Origin: Paenibacillus turpanensis
Lineage (GTDB): Bacteria > Bacillota > Bacilli > Paenibacillales > YIM-B00363
Direction of reading: 5' to 3'
Length of the DNA stretch: 64,000 bases
NCBI RefSeq assembly: GCF_011421635.1
Contig: NZ_WTLI01000023.1
Coordinates: forward strand, 27,862-91,861
Of the stretch, positions 41,981 to 49,646 are shown piece after piece (the stretch's first letter is position 1; each line of letters opens with the position of its first letter). The position numbers were made by a program, and so were the translations under genes. The notes beneath the pieces were generated by a model. It was not told the origin of the DNA and ran no database searches. It saw nothing but the letters and a program-made list of their open reading frames with translations.

Positions 41981-43177
41981 CTACGTCGTCAACTCCAAGC
42001 CTTTGTGGCTTTCTCTATAATTTTGCTTCCGTCTGGGTCTTGAGCCTAAATGGTTCAAAATAAGACAAATCAGTGCAAACAGCATCATGAAAACAAATCC
42101 TATATTGTAATGACCTGTCATGTCCTTTATAAATCCAAGTACAATGGGCGGGAAAAATCCTCCTACACCTCCGGCCGCACCGACGATCCCAGTCACTGCT
42201 CCCGTATTTCCGGACGATACCTGCGGAACGAGCTTGAACACCGCACCATTGCCGAGCCCGAGCAGTAAGGAAAGAATAAGGCACAAAATATTGAAGGAAA
42301 CGTAATTTTCAATCGTGAAGGCTAAACCAAGCGCCGAAATCATGATCCCGACGAAAATGATCGACAGCACCAGCTTTGCATCGTAACGGTCTGCCCAATA
42401 CCCGCCTGCCGGGCGAATTAAGGTGGCAAGAAGAACAAAGACGGCCGTCTTCATCCCCGCATCCATAGCGTTAAGCCCAAACAGTTCGCTTAGGAAGGTC
42501 GGCAGATACACACTAAACGCCACAAACCCGCCGAAAGTTAGAAAATAATAAACGGATAACTGCCAAGTCGTTTTATAACGCAGCACCGACAACGATTGTC
42601 TCAATGTTTTCGGCTCTGCAGGCTTCGGTAAATCGGTTGTAAATACGTAAAATACGATAGCTGTCATGCCGATTGCCGCCGCCATGCTGTAAAACACCCA
42701 AGGGAGTCCGAAATTCGCTGAGATCGAAGGGACTAGAAAATTCGCTCCGGCTCCACCCAGATTGCCGAGCCCGGCGATTCCAAGAATAAAGCCCTGCCTC
42801 TGCGGCGGATACCAGCGCGATACAAAGGTCAGCGAAATCGCAAACGTCGTCCCTGCCATCCCGATAAACAATGCGCAAGCCAGCAGCCATGCGTAAGAAT
42901 TGGCCGAACCGGCCGCCACGAGCGGAATGAGCAGAAATAACATCGTAAGCGTGAATACGCTTCTGCCGCCGTGACGGTCAGTCAAGATCCCCATCGGGAT
43001 GCGCATGATCGATCCGAGCAGCACTGGAGCCGCGATGAGAATGCTTTTCTCCAGCGTACTAAGCGCAAACAGCTTTTGGATCTGACCCGCGATGGGGGAA
43101 AACACCGACCAAATAATAAACGAAACGGTCATGGCTAAGGTGGAAAGCAAGAGTGCTTTCATGCGTTCTTTTTCCAC
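41981..43177 (-). CDS. NarK/NasA family nitrate/nitrite MFS transporter
   Basis: GTG 43177 lies nine bases after AAAGG. The product (398 residues) has twelve hydrophobic segments and the nitrate-porter signatures GIAGLGNLGGAGANFLVP and GAAGGVGGFFPPIVLG, with arginines in RIPMGILTDRHGG and ATLIRPAGGYWADRYD suited to nitrate binding. It probably imports nitrate for the adjacent reductases. It lies between nirD and nasB in the operon with a 106-base gap downstream. Confidence 0.9.
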   Translation of the reverse strand: MEKERMKALLLSTLAMTVSFIIWSVFSPIAGQIQKLFALSTLEKSILIAAPVLLGSIMRIPMGILTDRHGGRSVFTLTMLFLLIPLVAAGSANSYAWLLACALFIGMAGTTFAISLTFVSRWYPPQRQGFILGIAGLGNLGGAGANFLVPSISANFGLPWVFYSMAAAIGMTAIVFYVFTTDLPKPAEPKTLRQSLSVLRYKTTWQLSVYYFLTFGGFVAFSVYLPTFLSELFGLNAMDAGMKTAVFVLLATLIRPAGGYWADRYDAKLVLSIIFVGIMISALGLAFTIENYVSFNILCLILSLLLGLGNGAVFKLVPQVSSGNTGAVTGIVGAAGGVGGFFPPIVLGFIKDMTGHYNIGFVFMMLFALICLILNHLGSRPRRKQNYRESHKGLELTT

Positions 43178-43197
43178 GGTCACCATCCTTTGCAAAT

Positions 43198-43533
43198 TTA
43201 AGATGCTTTCGAAGCCTCGTTATTTACGTAAAGGTACATTTCTCCGCTTTGCTCATCGATCTTCACCTCGTACGATTCCACGCAGCCTTCATCCGGTGCC
43301 TGAACGATGCCGTCATGAAGGTTGATTTTCCAATCGTGAAGCGGACAAAATACATGATGATCGCACACGATGCCTTCCGAAAGCTTGCCACCCTTATGCG
43401 GGCATTTATTTTCAATGGCGCGGATCTCTCCGCTGGACAGCTTAAACAATGCAATTTCCATATCGCCGATGCGGACAACTCTTGAGCGCTTCGGCTCAAT
43501 ATCCGAAATGTGGCCGACTTTCATAGGTTCCAT
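43198..43533 (-). CDS. nirD: nitrite reductase small subunit, Rieske type
   Basis: The 111-residue protein starts at ATG 43533. Unlike enterobacterial NirD it keeps a full Rieske [2Fe-2S] motif, CPHKGGKLSEG with CPLHDW (CxH...CxxH), as do the NasE/NirD proteins of Bacillus. It partners NirB in NADH-dependent nitrite reduction to ammonium. It starts 18 bases after the nirB stop. Confidence 0.9.
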   Translation of the reverse strand: MEPMKVGHISDIEPKRSRVVRIGDMEIALFKLSSGEIRAIENKCPHKGGKLSEGIVCDHHVFCPLHDWKINLHDGIVQAPDEGCVESYEVKIDEQSGEMYLYVNNEASKAS

Positions 43534-43551
43534 GGTTCATTACACCCCTTC

Positions 43552-45969
43552 TTAATTTGCTGCTGAAGCAGGAAGATGTTCGTACGCAGCGCGAAGCTTC
43601 TCCGTCTCCAAAATCTCTTTCCACGGATCGCGAGTTTGCGCGAGGGCAACGTTCAAACGCTCAACGAAAGCGGCACGATCCTCTTTCTTCTCAAGCGCGG
43701 CTTTAACGGTATCCAAACCGATGCGCTGAATCCATTCCGCCGTACGTTCGTTGTATTTTCCGGTTTCGCGGTAATACTGTAGATACGCTCCGGACCACTC
43801 GAGCACTTCCTCCTCCGTCTTCACCTTGACGAGCAGGTCGCATGCTCTTACCTTCGTACCGCCGTTACCGGCCACGTACAGCTCCCAGCCGCCGTCGATC
43901 GCGACGACGCCGAAGTCCTTGATTGTCGCTTCCGCACAGTTGCGCGGGCAGCCGGATACGGCCATTTTCACCTTCGCCGGTGTGCTTAAGCGCTCAAAGC
44001 GTTTCTCCATTTCGATCCCCATGCTGATCGAATCCTGTGTTCCGAAGCGGCAGAACGTCGAGCCGACGCAGGTTTTCACTGTGCGAAGCGATTTCCCGTA
44101 GGCATAGCCTGACGGCATATCCAGATCCGCCCACATCGACGGCAGATCTTCTTTTTTCACTCCGAGCAGGTCGATCCGCTGTCCGCCGGTTACTTTAACA
44201 AGCGGTACACCGTATTTTTCCGCGATCTCCGCGATTTTCTTTAAATCGGACGGCGTCGTTACACCGCCATACATTCTCGGAACGACGGAGTAGGTGCCGT
44301 CCTTCTGAATATTTGCGTGATTCCTCTCGTTTACAAACCGGGATTCCCGCTCATCCTCATGCTCCTCCGGCCATACCATGCCGAGGTAGTAGTTGAGCGC
44401 CGGACGGCACTTGGAGCAGCCTTCCGGATTGTCCCAGCCCATCACATTCATGACTTCCTTAGAGGTGGTCAGCTTCATGCTGCGAATGCCCTCCACAATC
44501 TCATCCCGGCTTAACGTCGTGCAAGCGCAGATGCCTTCCTTCACCGTCTTAACGCCGTCTGCGCCAAGCACATATTCCAGCACATCGGCGACGAGCGGTT
44601 TACAGCCGCCGCAGGAGGCGGATGCCTTCGTACACGCTTTAATGTCGTTAACGCTCGTGCAGCCCTTCTCATTGATCGCCGATACAATGTTGCCCTTGCT
44701 CACTCCGTTACAGCCGCAAATAATCTCGTCATCGCTCATCGCCGCAATACGGTCAGCACCCGACTGCGCAGGTCCGCTGTCTCCGAGCAGCACTTCCTTC
44801 TCCTTGCCGGCTACGTCTTCCCCGCTGCGAATCATGGCAAACAGACGCGAGCCTTCGCTTGTATCGCCGAACAGCACTGCCCCAATAACCTTCCCGTCGC
44901 GAATGACAACCTTTTTATACACACCGCCGAATTCGTCCTGTATTCGTACCGACCGCGTATCGACATCGTCGCGGAATTCTCCAGCCGAGAACACATCCAC
45001 ACCGGAAACCTTCAGCTTCGTAGAAACGACCGAACCATGATAGCCGTCCGTCTCGATCCCGGCCAGACGCTTCGCCAGCACAGCACCCTGCTCATACAGC
45101 GGAGCGACGAGACCGTAGGCGATGCCGCGATGCTCTGCACACTCGCCAACCGAGTAAATGCCAGGCGCGCTCGTTTGCATGAAATCGTCAATTACGATGC
45201 CTCTGTTCGTCTGAATACCGCTATTCTTTGCAAGCGCAACATTCGGCTTAATGCCGACAGCCATGACCACAAGATCGGCCGACTCCTCTGTTCCGTCTGT
45301 AAAACGAAGGCCGGTCACGCGGTCTTTCCCGAGAATTCTCTCGGTATTTTTTTCGAGCAAAAACTTCATCCCTTGCTTTTGCAGCTCCCGCTGCAGCATC
45401 ATCGCTGCCGTCTCGTCTAACTGGCGGTCCATCAAGGATTTGCCCAAATGAACAACCGAAACTTCCATATTTAAATTGAGCAGCCCTCTCGCCGCTTCCA
45501 ACCCGAGCAAGCCGCCTCCGATAACTACCGCTTTCTTGTATTTTTTCGCCGTTTCCATCATCGTCTCGCAGTCCTTAATGTCTCGGAAAGCGATCACGCC
45601 TTGTTTGTCGGCGCCCGGAAGAGGAAGCATAAATGGAAGAGATCCTGTCGCAATAATCAATTCATCGTAGGAAACACAGAGACCATTGTCCGTGCTCACC
45701 GTCCTAGCATTCGTATCAATATGGTTGACTGTATGTCCTGCGTGAAGCATAATCCGGTTTTCCTTGTACCAGTCCCAGCTGTTAATGACGATATCATCCA
45801 TCTTGGCGTCGCCTGCCAGCACAGAAGACAGTAAAATACGGTTGTAATTCGGATGAGGCTCACTGCCGAAAATTGTGATGTCATACTTATTCGGGGCCAG
45901 CTTCAACAGCTGTTCCACACAATTGACACCTGCCATACCATTACCGACCAACACCAGCTTTTTCTTCAT
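43552..45969 (-). CDS. nirB: NAD(P)H nitrite reductase large subunit
   Basis: ATG 45969 is ten bases after GGGAG; a GTG at 45978 is also in frame. The product has 805 residues: FAD (LVGNGMAGVNCVEQLL) and NAD (VVIGGGLLGLEAARGLL) domains, two BFD-like [2Fe-2S] regions (ICGCNGVSKG with CGGC; ICACTTLSRDEI with CRPA), and a C-terminal siroheme domain with all ligands (TCVGSTFCRFGTQDS; SGCPRNCAEATIKDFG). It reduces nitrite to ammonium with six electrons. It is the first gene of the operon; two GlnR/TnrA-like boxes lie upstream. Confidence 0.93.
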   Translation of the reverse strand: MKKKLVLVGNGMAGVNCVEQLLKLAPNKYDITIFGSEPHPNYNRILLSSVLAGDAKMDDIVINSWDWYKENRIMLHAGHTVNHIDTNARTVSTDNGLCVSYDELIIATGSLPFMLPLPGADKQGVIAFRDIKDCETMMETAKKYKKAVVIGGGLLGLEAARGLLNLNMEVSVVHLGKSLMDRQLDETAAMMLQRELQKQGMKFLLEKNTERILGKDRVTGLRFTDGTEESADLVVMAVGIKPNVALAKNSGIQTNRGIVIDDFMQTSAPGIYSVGECAEHRGIAYGLVAPLYEQGAVLAKRLAGIETDGYHGSVVSTKLKVSGVDVFSAGEFRDDVDTRSVRIQDEFGGVYKKVVIRDGKVIGAVLFGDTSEGSRLFAMIRSGEDVAGKEKEVLLGDSGPAQSGADRIAAMSDDEIICGCNGVSKGNIVSAINEKGCTSVNDIKACTKASASCGGCKPLVADVLEYVLGADGVKTVKEGICACTTLSRDEIVEGIRSMKLTTSKEVMNVMGWDNPEGCSKCRPALNYYLGMVWPEEHEDERESRFVNERNHANIQKDGTYSVVPRMYGGVTTPSDLKKIAEIAEKYGVPLVKVTGGQRIDLLGVKKEDLPSMWADLDMPSGYAYGKSLRTVKTCVGSTFCRFGTQDSISMGIEMEKRFERLSTPAKVKMAVSGCPRNCAEATIKDFGVVAIDGGWELYVAGNGGTKVRACDLLVKVKTEEEVLEWSGAYLQYYRETGKYNERTAEWIQRIGLDTVKAALEKKEDRAAFVERLNVALAQTRDPWKEILETEKLRAAYEHLPASAAN

Positions 45970-45986
45970 CGCACTCACACTCCCAT

Positions 45987-45998
45987 TTCGTTAACGAA
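45987..45998. promoter_or_regulatory. perfect palindrome ahead of nirB
   Basis: TTCGTTAACGAA is a perfect 12-bp palindrome 18 bases upstream of the nirB start, in the leader region. It may be an operator; the protein is unknown. Confidence 0.4.
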
Positions 45999-46042
45999 TC
46001 CCCATAAACGACATTTTTGGTGTAAAATAATATAATTTATGT

Positions 46043-46059
46043 TGTTAGGTTTTGTGACA
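46043..46059. promoter_or_regulatory. GlnR/TnrA-type box near nirB
   Basis: TGTTAGGTTTTGTGACA fits TGTNANAWWWTNTNACA with one mismatch (position 7). It lies 74-90 bases upstream of nirB, next to TATATT/TATTAT -10 candidates at 46027-46034. Confidence 0.75.
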
Positions 46060-46113
46060 CAACATTTATAATCATAAGGTTAACTCATTTTCACGAAATG
46101 TTCAATAGTTTCA

Positions 46114-46130
46114 TGTCAAACTTATTAACA
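46114..46130. promoter_or_regulatory. second GlnR/TnrA-type box near nirB
   Basis: TGTCAAACTTATTAACA fits the 17-bp consensus with two mismatches. Its centre is 71 bases (about seven helical turns) from the box at 46043. Confidence 0.55.
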
Positions 46131-46194
46131 CAAAAAAAATTCTTCAAAGTCTTTTTCCTTTTCATTAAAAATGGTAGACAACGTTTTGATGAAC

Positions 46195-46224
46195 AAAAAA
46201 AGGCGTTCCCCTGGTTAAAGGAAC
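46195..46224 (-). terminator. terminator of the 38-residue micro-transcript
   Basis: GTTCC (46205-46209) and GGAAC (46220-46224) form a stem; on the minus strand CGCCTTTTTTT follows. It closes the transcript 53 bases after the micro-ORF stop. Confidence 0.65.
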
Positions 46225-46276
46225 CCCCTTTATGTTGTCTTAAGTAAATCGTATTAACGATACGGTATAATCCGTC

Positions 46277-46393
46277 TCAAGCCCGTGAAGACCAGTGTTT
46301 TTCAGAGCCTGTAAACGATTCATTTAGCGCGCTGGCACATACCGGTTCTATTTTATCCGAAAACAATCCTGCAATCATCACTAGGAATCTCAT
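46277..46393 (-). CDS. 38-residue micro-ORF under nitrogen-type boxes
   Basis: ATG 46393 follows GAAGGAG at ideal spacing. The peptide has a short hydrophobic N-terminus (MRFLVMIAGLF) and a polar C-terminus with one Cys and a Trp-Ser-Ser end. Upstream lie a promoter (46468-46494) and two GlnR/TnrA-like boxes, and a terminator lies downstream, so it forms a separate transcript of about 265 bases. A hairpin CGTAT/ATACG (46250-46264) sits in the 3' region. It could encode a small protein, act as an sRNA, or both. No family recognised. Confidence 0.5.
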   Translation of the reverse strand: MRFLVMIAGLFSDKIEPVCASALNESFTGSEKHWSSRA

Positions 46394-46434
46394 CCGAACC
46401 ACTCCTTCACTAAAATGATGAGCCAGTTATTTCG

Positions 46435-46451
46435 TGTTAACTTAATTAACA
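46435..46451. promoter_or_regulatory. GlnR/TnrA-like box upstream of the micro-ORF
   Basis: TGTTAACTTAATTAACA has perfect TGTTAA/TTAACA arms and two mismatches to the 17-bp consensus. It lies downstream of the predicted -10 element. Confidence 0.5.
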
Positions 46452-46459
46452 TTAATATG

Positions 46460-46476
46460 TGTCAAATACTATAACA
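46460..46476. promoter_or_regulatory. GlnR/TnrA-type box over the micro-ORF promoter
   Basis: TGTCAAATACTATAACA fits TGTNANAWWWTNTNACA with one mismatch (position 10). It overlaps the predicted -10 hexamer (46468-46473), which suggests repression. Confidence 0.7.
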
Positions 46477-46494
46477 CATTCAACTTGAAGTCAA
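46468..46494 (-). promoter_or_regulatory. promoter of the micro-ORF transcript
   Basis: On the minus strand, TTGACT (46489-46494) and an extended TGT-TATAGT -10 (46468-46473) are 15 bases apart. The spacer is short, but the TGn extension compensates. Confidence 0.55.
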
Positions 46495-46523
46495 CCCTCT
46501 TTTTCCCAATTATCCCTATAAAA

Positions 46524-46560
46524 TAAAAAAAGGCTCAACCCCACGACCTGGGATTGAACC
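46524..46560 (-). terminator. terminator of the des-desK-desR operon
   Basis: GGCTCAACCCC (46532-46542) pairs with GGGATTGAACC (46550-46560) with two imperfect pairs; on the minus strand a run of seven T follows. Confidence 0.82.
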
Positions 46561-46566
46561 TTTCCC

Positions 46567-47166
46567 CTATTTGAACCAGCCCTTCTCTTTAAATCGCTTT
46601 ATTGCTTCGATCCGGTTGCTGACATCCAGCTTATCCAAAATGACCGATATATAATTGCGCACCGTCCCCGTTGTAATAAACAGCTCGCTCGCGATTTCTT
46701 TCGTATTTTTGCCGTCGGCTATTAATTCAAGAACTTCCTTCTCCCGCTCCGTTAAAGGATTGCCCTGATTATACGCCTCGTCCATCAGCTCCGGCGCGTA
46801 GATTCGTCGTCCAGCCATAATGCTGCGAATCGCATCGGCCAGCTCTTCACTTGGGCTGTCCTTCAGCAGGTATCCGTTGACACCCGCCTTTAGCGCCCGC
46901 TCGAAATAACCCGAACGCGCAAAGGTGGTCAAAATAATGACCTTACAGCCGGAAGCTTTCAGCTCCTCCGCTGCATCTAAACCGCTTTTCACCGGCATTT
47001 CAATGTCCATTACACAAATATCCGGTTTATGCAAATGGACCAGCTTAACTGCATCTTCACCATTAGCCGCTTTACCGACAACAGTCATATCCTCTTCGAG
47101 GTCAAGCAGCGAAGCCAGTGCGCCTAACAGCATGCGCTGATCCTCGGCAATAACGATCCGAATCAT
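46567..47166 (-). CDS. desR: response regulator DesR (NarL/LuxR family)
   Basis: The 199-residue protein starts at ATG 47166. The receiver domain has acidic residues EDQ (8-10), the phosphoacceptor Asp54 (CVMDIEMP, the same number as in B. subtilis DesR), Thr (LTTFA) and Lys (LLKDS). The C-terminal LuxR-type HTH reads LTEREKEVLELIADGKNTKEIASELFITTGTVRNYISVILDKL in outline. It overlaps desK by four bases. When phosphorylated it should activate the desaturase gene at low temperature. A palindrome upstream of des (49547-49560) is the likely target. Confidence 0.92.
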   Translation of the reverse strand: MIRIVIAEDQRMLLGALASLLDLEEDMTVVGKAANGEDAVKLVHLHKPDICVMDIEMPVKSGLDAAEELKASGCKVIILTTFARSGYFERALKAGVNGYLLKDSPSEELADAIRSIMAGRRIYAPELMDEAYNQGNPLTEREKEVLELIADGKNTKEIASELFITTGTVRNYISVILDKLDVSNRIEAIKRFKEKGWFK

Positions 47167-48305
47167 GTCTCCGCCTCCTTCTCCTCCACGGGCCGTTTGG
47201 AAGCCTTCGGCACCTTAATAATCACCTGTGTGCCTTCATCAGATTGTATCTCTAAACTTCCGTTTACAAACTCCAGTCGTTCCTTCATTCCGCGCAATCC
47301 GTTGCCCCGGACAAAGCTCATCTGGCTGCCGATCCCTACCCCGTTATCCATCACCTTTACAGTGAGATCAGTCCGGTTCGGGCTAAACTCTATCATGCAT
47401 TGCGTGGCCGCACTGTGCTTGACGACATTGGTCACCGCTTCCTTCAAGCACATGCTGACCACATTTTCCGAGATCAACGAAATATCGTCCAGGGGAGCTT
47501 CCTCTTTCAGAACCAGTTCAATTTCCGCCGCCTTCAAAATTTGCTTGACACGGAATAGCTCTTCTTCGATTCGAGCGCCCCGCATTTGCGTAACCATTTC
47601 CCGAACTTCCTTCAGAGCGCTTCGGGCGGTTTGACGGACGTCATTCATCTCCGCCACCGCCTTCTTCGGATCCTTGCCTACCAGCTTGCTTGCCAAATCA
47701 CTCTTTAGCCCAATTAAAGAAAGCTTCTGTCCGAGCGTATCGTGCAAATCCCTGGCGATCCGCTGCCGTTCCTCCAGCTTCACCAGCTCCGAAATCCGCT
47801 TATTCGCGTCCTCCAGCTGCCCTTCGAGCTTATCCTGTTTATTTTTATTATAAGTATTGACCGGAAGCAATATCACACCGATCAAACAGACGAGAACAAA
47901 TGGAAGCTGCGTGATAAACACCGGGTTTTGCGAGGCAAAGCCATAATTAATCGTAGCAAAGGTACTGACAAGATGAAAGGTGTATAAGGTAAAAAATGCG
48001 ATCCGATTATGTATATTACCTATAAAAAAAGCCAAAAACAAGGAGAAATATACATATCCGAAAATCAACGTCATGGCAATGGAAATGCCGATCTGTACAC
48101 TAGTCCAAAAGTAAACGAGCCATCCTTTTGACACAAAGGACAGCACATAACAAACAAAGAAAACAATAATCATCACAATGCCTGACACAACCTCCCACGT
48201 TGAGGAGGAGCGGAAAATAAAGTAAAACGGGAGGATGTAAAACACAACCCACACATAAGGGGATAACCCCGTATTTCTTTGGAAAATTTGATGCCACTTG
48301 TTCAT
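47163..48305 (-). CDS. desK: membrane thermosensor histidine kinase DesK
   Basis: The 380-residue protein starts at ATG 48305 and has about five membrane helices (residues 16-148), a two-helix coiled linker and a HisKA_3-type kinase core. His188 in IARDLHDTLGQKLS has the same residue number as in B. subtilis DesK. The ATPase part shows EAVTNVVKHS, DNGVGIG and GNGLRGMKERLE. It senses membrane order and controls DesR phosphorylation. Gene order des-desK-desR is conserved. Confidence 0.93.
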   Translation of the reverse strand: MNKWHQIFQRNTGLSPYVWVVFYILPFYFIFRSSSTWEVVSGIVMIIVFFVCYVLSFVSKGWLVYFWTSVQIGISIAMTLIFGYVYFSLFLAFFIGNIHNRIAFFTLYTFHLVSTFATINYGFASQNPVFITQLPFVLVCLIGVILLPVNTYNKNKQDKLEGQLEDANKRISELVKLEERQRIARDLHDTLGQKLSLIGLKSDLASKLVGKDPKKAVAEMNDVRQTARSALKEVREMVTQMRGARIEEELFRVKQILKAAEIELVLKEEAPLDDISLISENVVSMCLKEAVTNVVKHSAATQCMIEFSPNRTDLTVKVMDNGVGIGSQMSFVRGNGLRGMKERLEFVNGSLEIQSDEGTQVIIKVPKASKRPVEEKEAET

Positions 48306-48399
48306 GCATCATCCCTCATTTCACAAAATCAGGGCGCTCCCGGCCGGTTTACGACTTCAAGGAGACGCCCCTATTGACAGCTCGCGCGTACGAAGCCGG

Positions 48400-49422
48400 T
48401 TACTTGTCTGTTGCCGGTTTCGTATGACGAAGCGTATTCTTCACATCCTTGAAGCCGACAAACATTTTTTGACGCTCATCCCAGAGGCGGAATCGAAGAG
48501 CTTTGAGGCTCGTGCGAATCGTGATTGTTGTCGCCTTTTGAAGCGGCGGCGCAGCAAGATGCGCCTTCTCCAAATTATAGTTCGGCACCTTCGGGCTTAA
48601 ATGATGGACGTGGTGAAAGCCGATATTCCCCGTAATCCACTGCAGCAGCTTCGGCAGCTTGTAATAAGAGCTTCCTTCGACCGCAGCCTGCACATACGTC
48701 CACTCTTCTTCATGCTCAAAGTACGTATCCTCAAATTGATGCTGAACATAAAACAGCCAAATTCCAAATAAGCCCGAGAAGAAAAACACCGGCCCCTGAA
48801 CAAGAACGAAGGCCTGCCAGCCGATCGCCCAAATCAACAGCGCATACAAGGCTACAATCAAAACATTGGTCACATGCGTGTTGATTCGCTCTTTGCGTCT
48901 CGCATCCTTCACATTAAAACGGTAAGAGATCAAGAAAATATAAATCGGTCCAAGACCGAACATCACTAAAGGGTTCCGGTAAATACGATAAGCCATGCGC
49001 ACCCAGAAGGATGCTTCCGCATACTCGTCAACGGTCAGCACCCACATATCGCCGATGCCGCGCTTATCTAAATTGCTGCTCGTCGCATGATGAATCGAGT
49101 GACTACGTTTCCACTGCTCGTAAGGGCAAAGCGTCAACACGCCGGTAATCGTCCCGACAATATCGTTGGCAAGACGATTTTTGAAAAAGGATTGATGGCA
49201 GCAATCGTGGAACAGAATAAAGGTTCGAACGACAAAGCCTGACGTGATGATCGCCAGCGGCAGGGTTAGCCAGAACGAGATCGAAAGGCTCGCATAAGCC
49301 GCGTACCAAAGCACTAAAAGCGGCCCAACCGTATTCACAATCTGCCAGATGCTCTTTTTTATGTCGGTCGCCTCGTATGGGGCAACATTTTTTTTCAATT
49401 CCATCAGTTTCGCCTGAGACAT
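48400..49422 (-). CDS. des: acyl-lipid fatty acid desaturase Des
   Basis: The 340-residue membrane protein starts at ATG 49422. It has the three histidine boxes of acyl-lipid desaturases: HDCCH, HSIHH and HHVHH, plus several membrane helices. It introduces a double bond into membrane phospholipid acyl chains, the output of the DesK-DesR cold sensor encoded downstream. A TATAAT element (minus strand, 49494-49499) and a DesR-like palindrome lie upstream, without a good -35, as expected for an activated promoter. Confidence 0.93.
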   Translation of the reverse strand: MSQAKLMELKKNVAPYEATDIKKSIWQIVNTVGPLLVLWYAAYASLSISFWLTLPLAIITSGFVVRTFILFHDCCHQSFFKNRLANDIVGTITGVLTLCPYEQWKRSHSIHHATSSNLDKRGIGDMWVLTVDEYAEASFWVRMAYRIYRNPLVMFGLGPIYIFLISYRFNVKDARRKERINTHVTNVLIVALYALLIWAIGWQAFVLVQGPVFFFSGLFGIWLFYVQHQFEDTYFEHEEEWTYVQAAVEGSSYYKLPKLLQWITGNIGFHHVHHLSPKVPNYNLEKAHLAAPPLQKATTITIRTSLKALRFRLWDERQKMFVGFKDVKNTLRHTKPATDK

Positions 49423-49493
49423 GCTAAATTCCTCCTCGACTTTCGTATACCGGTACGAAACCGTGCTTTATAAGCAATATTGTTGTATTTTCC

Positions 49494-49499
49494 ATTATA
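49494..49499 (-). promoter_or_regulatory. -10 element of the des promoter
   Basis: The minus strand reads TATAAT about 70 bases before the des start. The -35 region is weak. Confidence 0.6.
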
Positions 49500-49546
49500 G
49501 AAAATACACGGTTTATGGGTTAGTCATAAACGTCAAGTCGAGAGTA

Positions 49547-49560
49547 TGACAAATGTCATG
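49547..49560. promoter_or_regulatory. candidate DesR binding palindrome
   Basis: ATGACA-AA-TGTCAT is a two-armed perfect palindrome centred about 65 bases upstream of the likely des transcription start, where a response regulator activator would bind. A weaker TCATAAACGTCA lies between it and the -10. Confidence 0.6.
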
Positions 49561-49580
49561 TCCATTTGTTCGTTAATGAA

Positions 49581-49616
49581 AAAAGGTAGAGCTGGATTTT
49601 CCCAGCTCCACCTTTA
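49581..49616 (-). terminator. terminator of the stalk-domain gene at 49647
   Basis: AAAGGTAGAGCTGG and CCAGCTCCACCTTT (49583-49596, 49603-49616) form a long stem with one mismatch; on the minus strand TTTTTT follows. Confidence 0.82.
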
Positions 49617-49646
49617 TTTATGTGTTCAGCTTTCGTTCCCCGCTGC

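Noticed and set aside
46043..46059. NsrR or Fnr site instead of a GlnR/TnrA box
   Set aside because: Fnr half-sites (TTGAT/ATCAA) are not present in the right spacing, while 16 of 17 constrained and unconstrained positions fit TGTNANAWWWTNTNACA.
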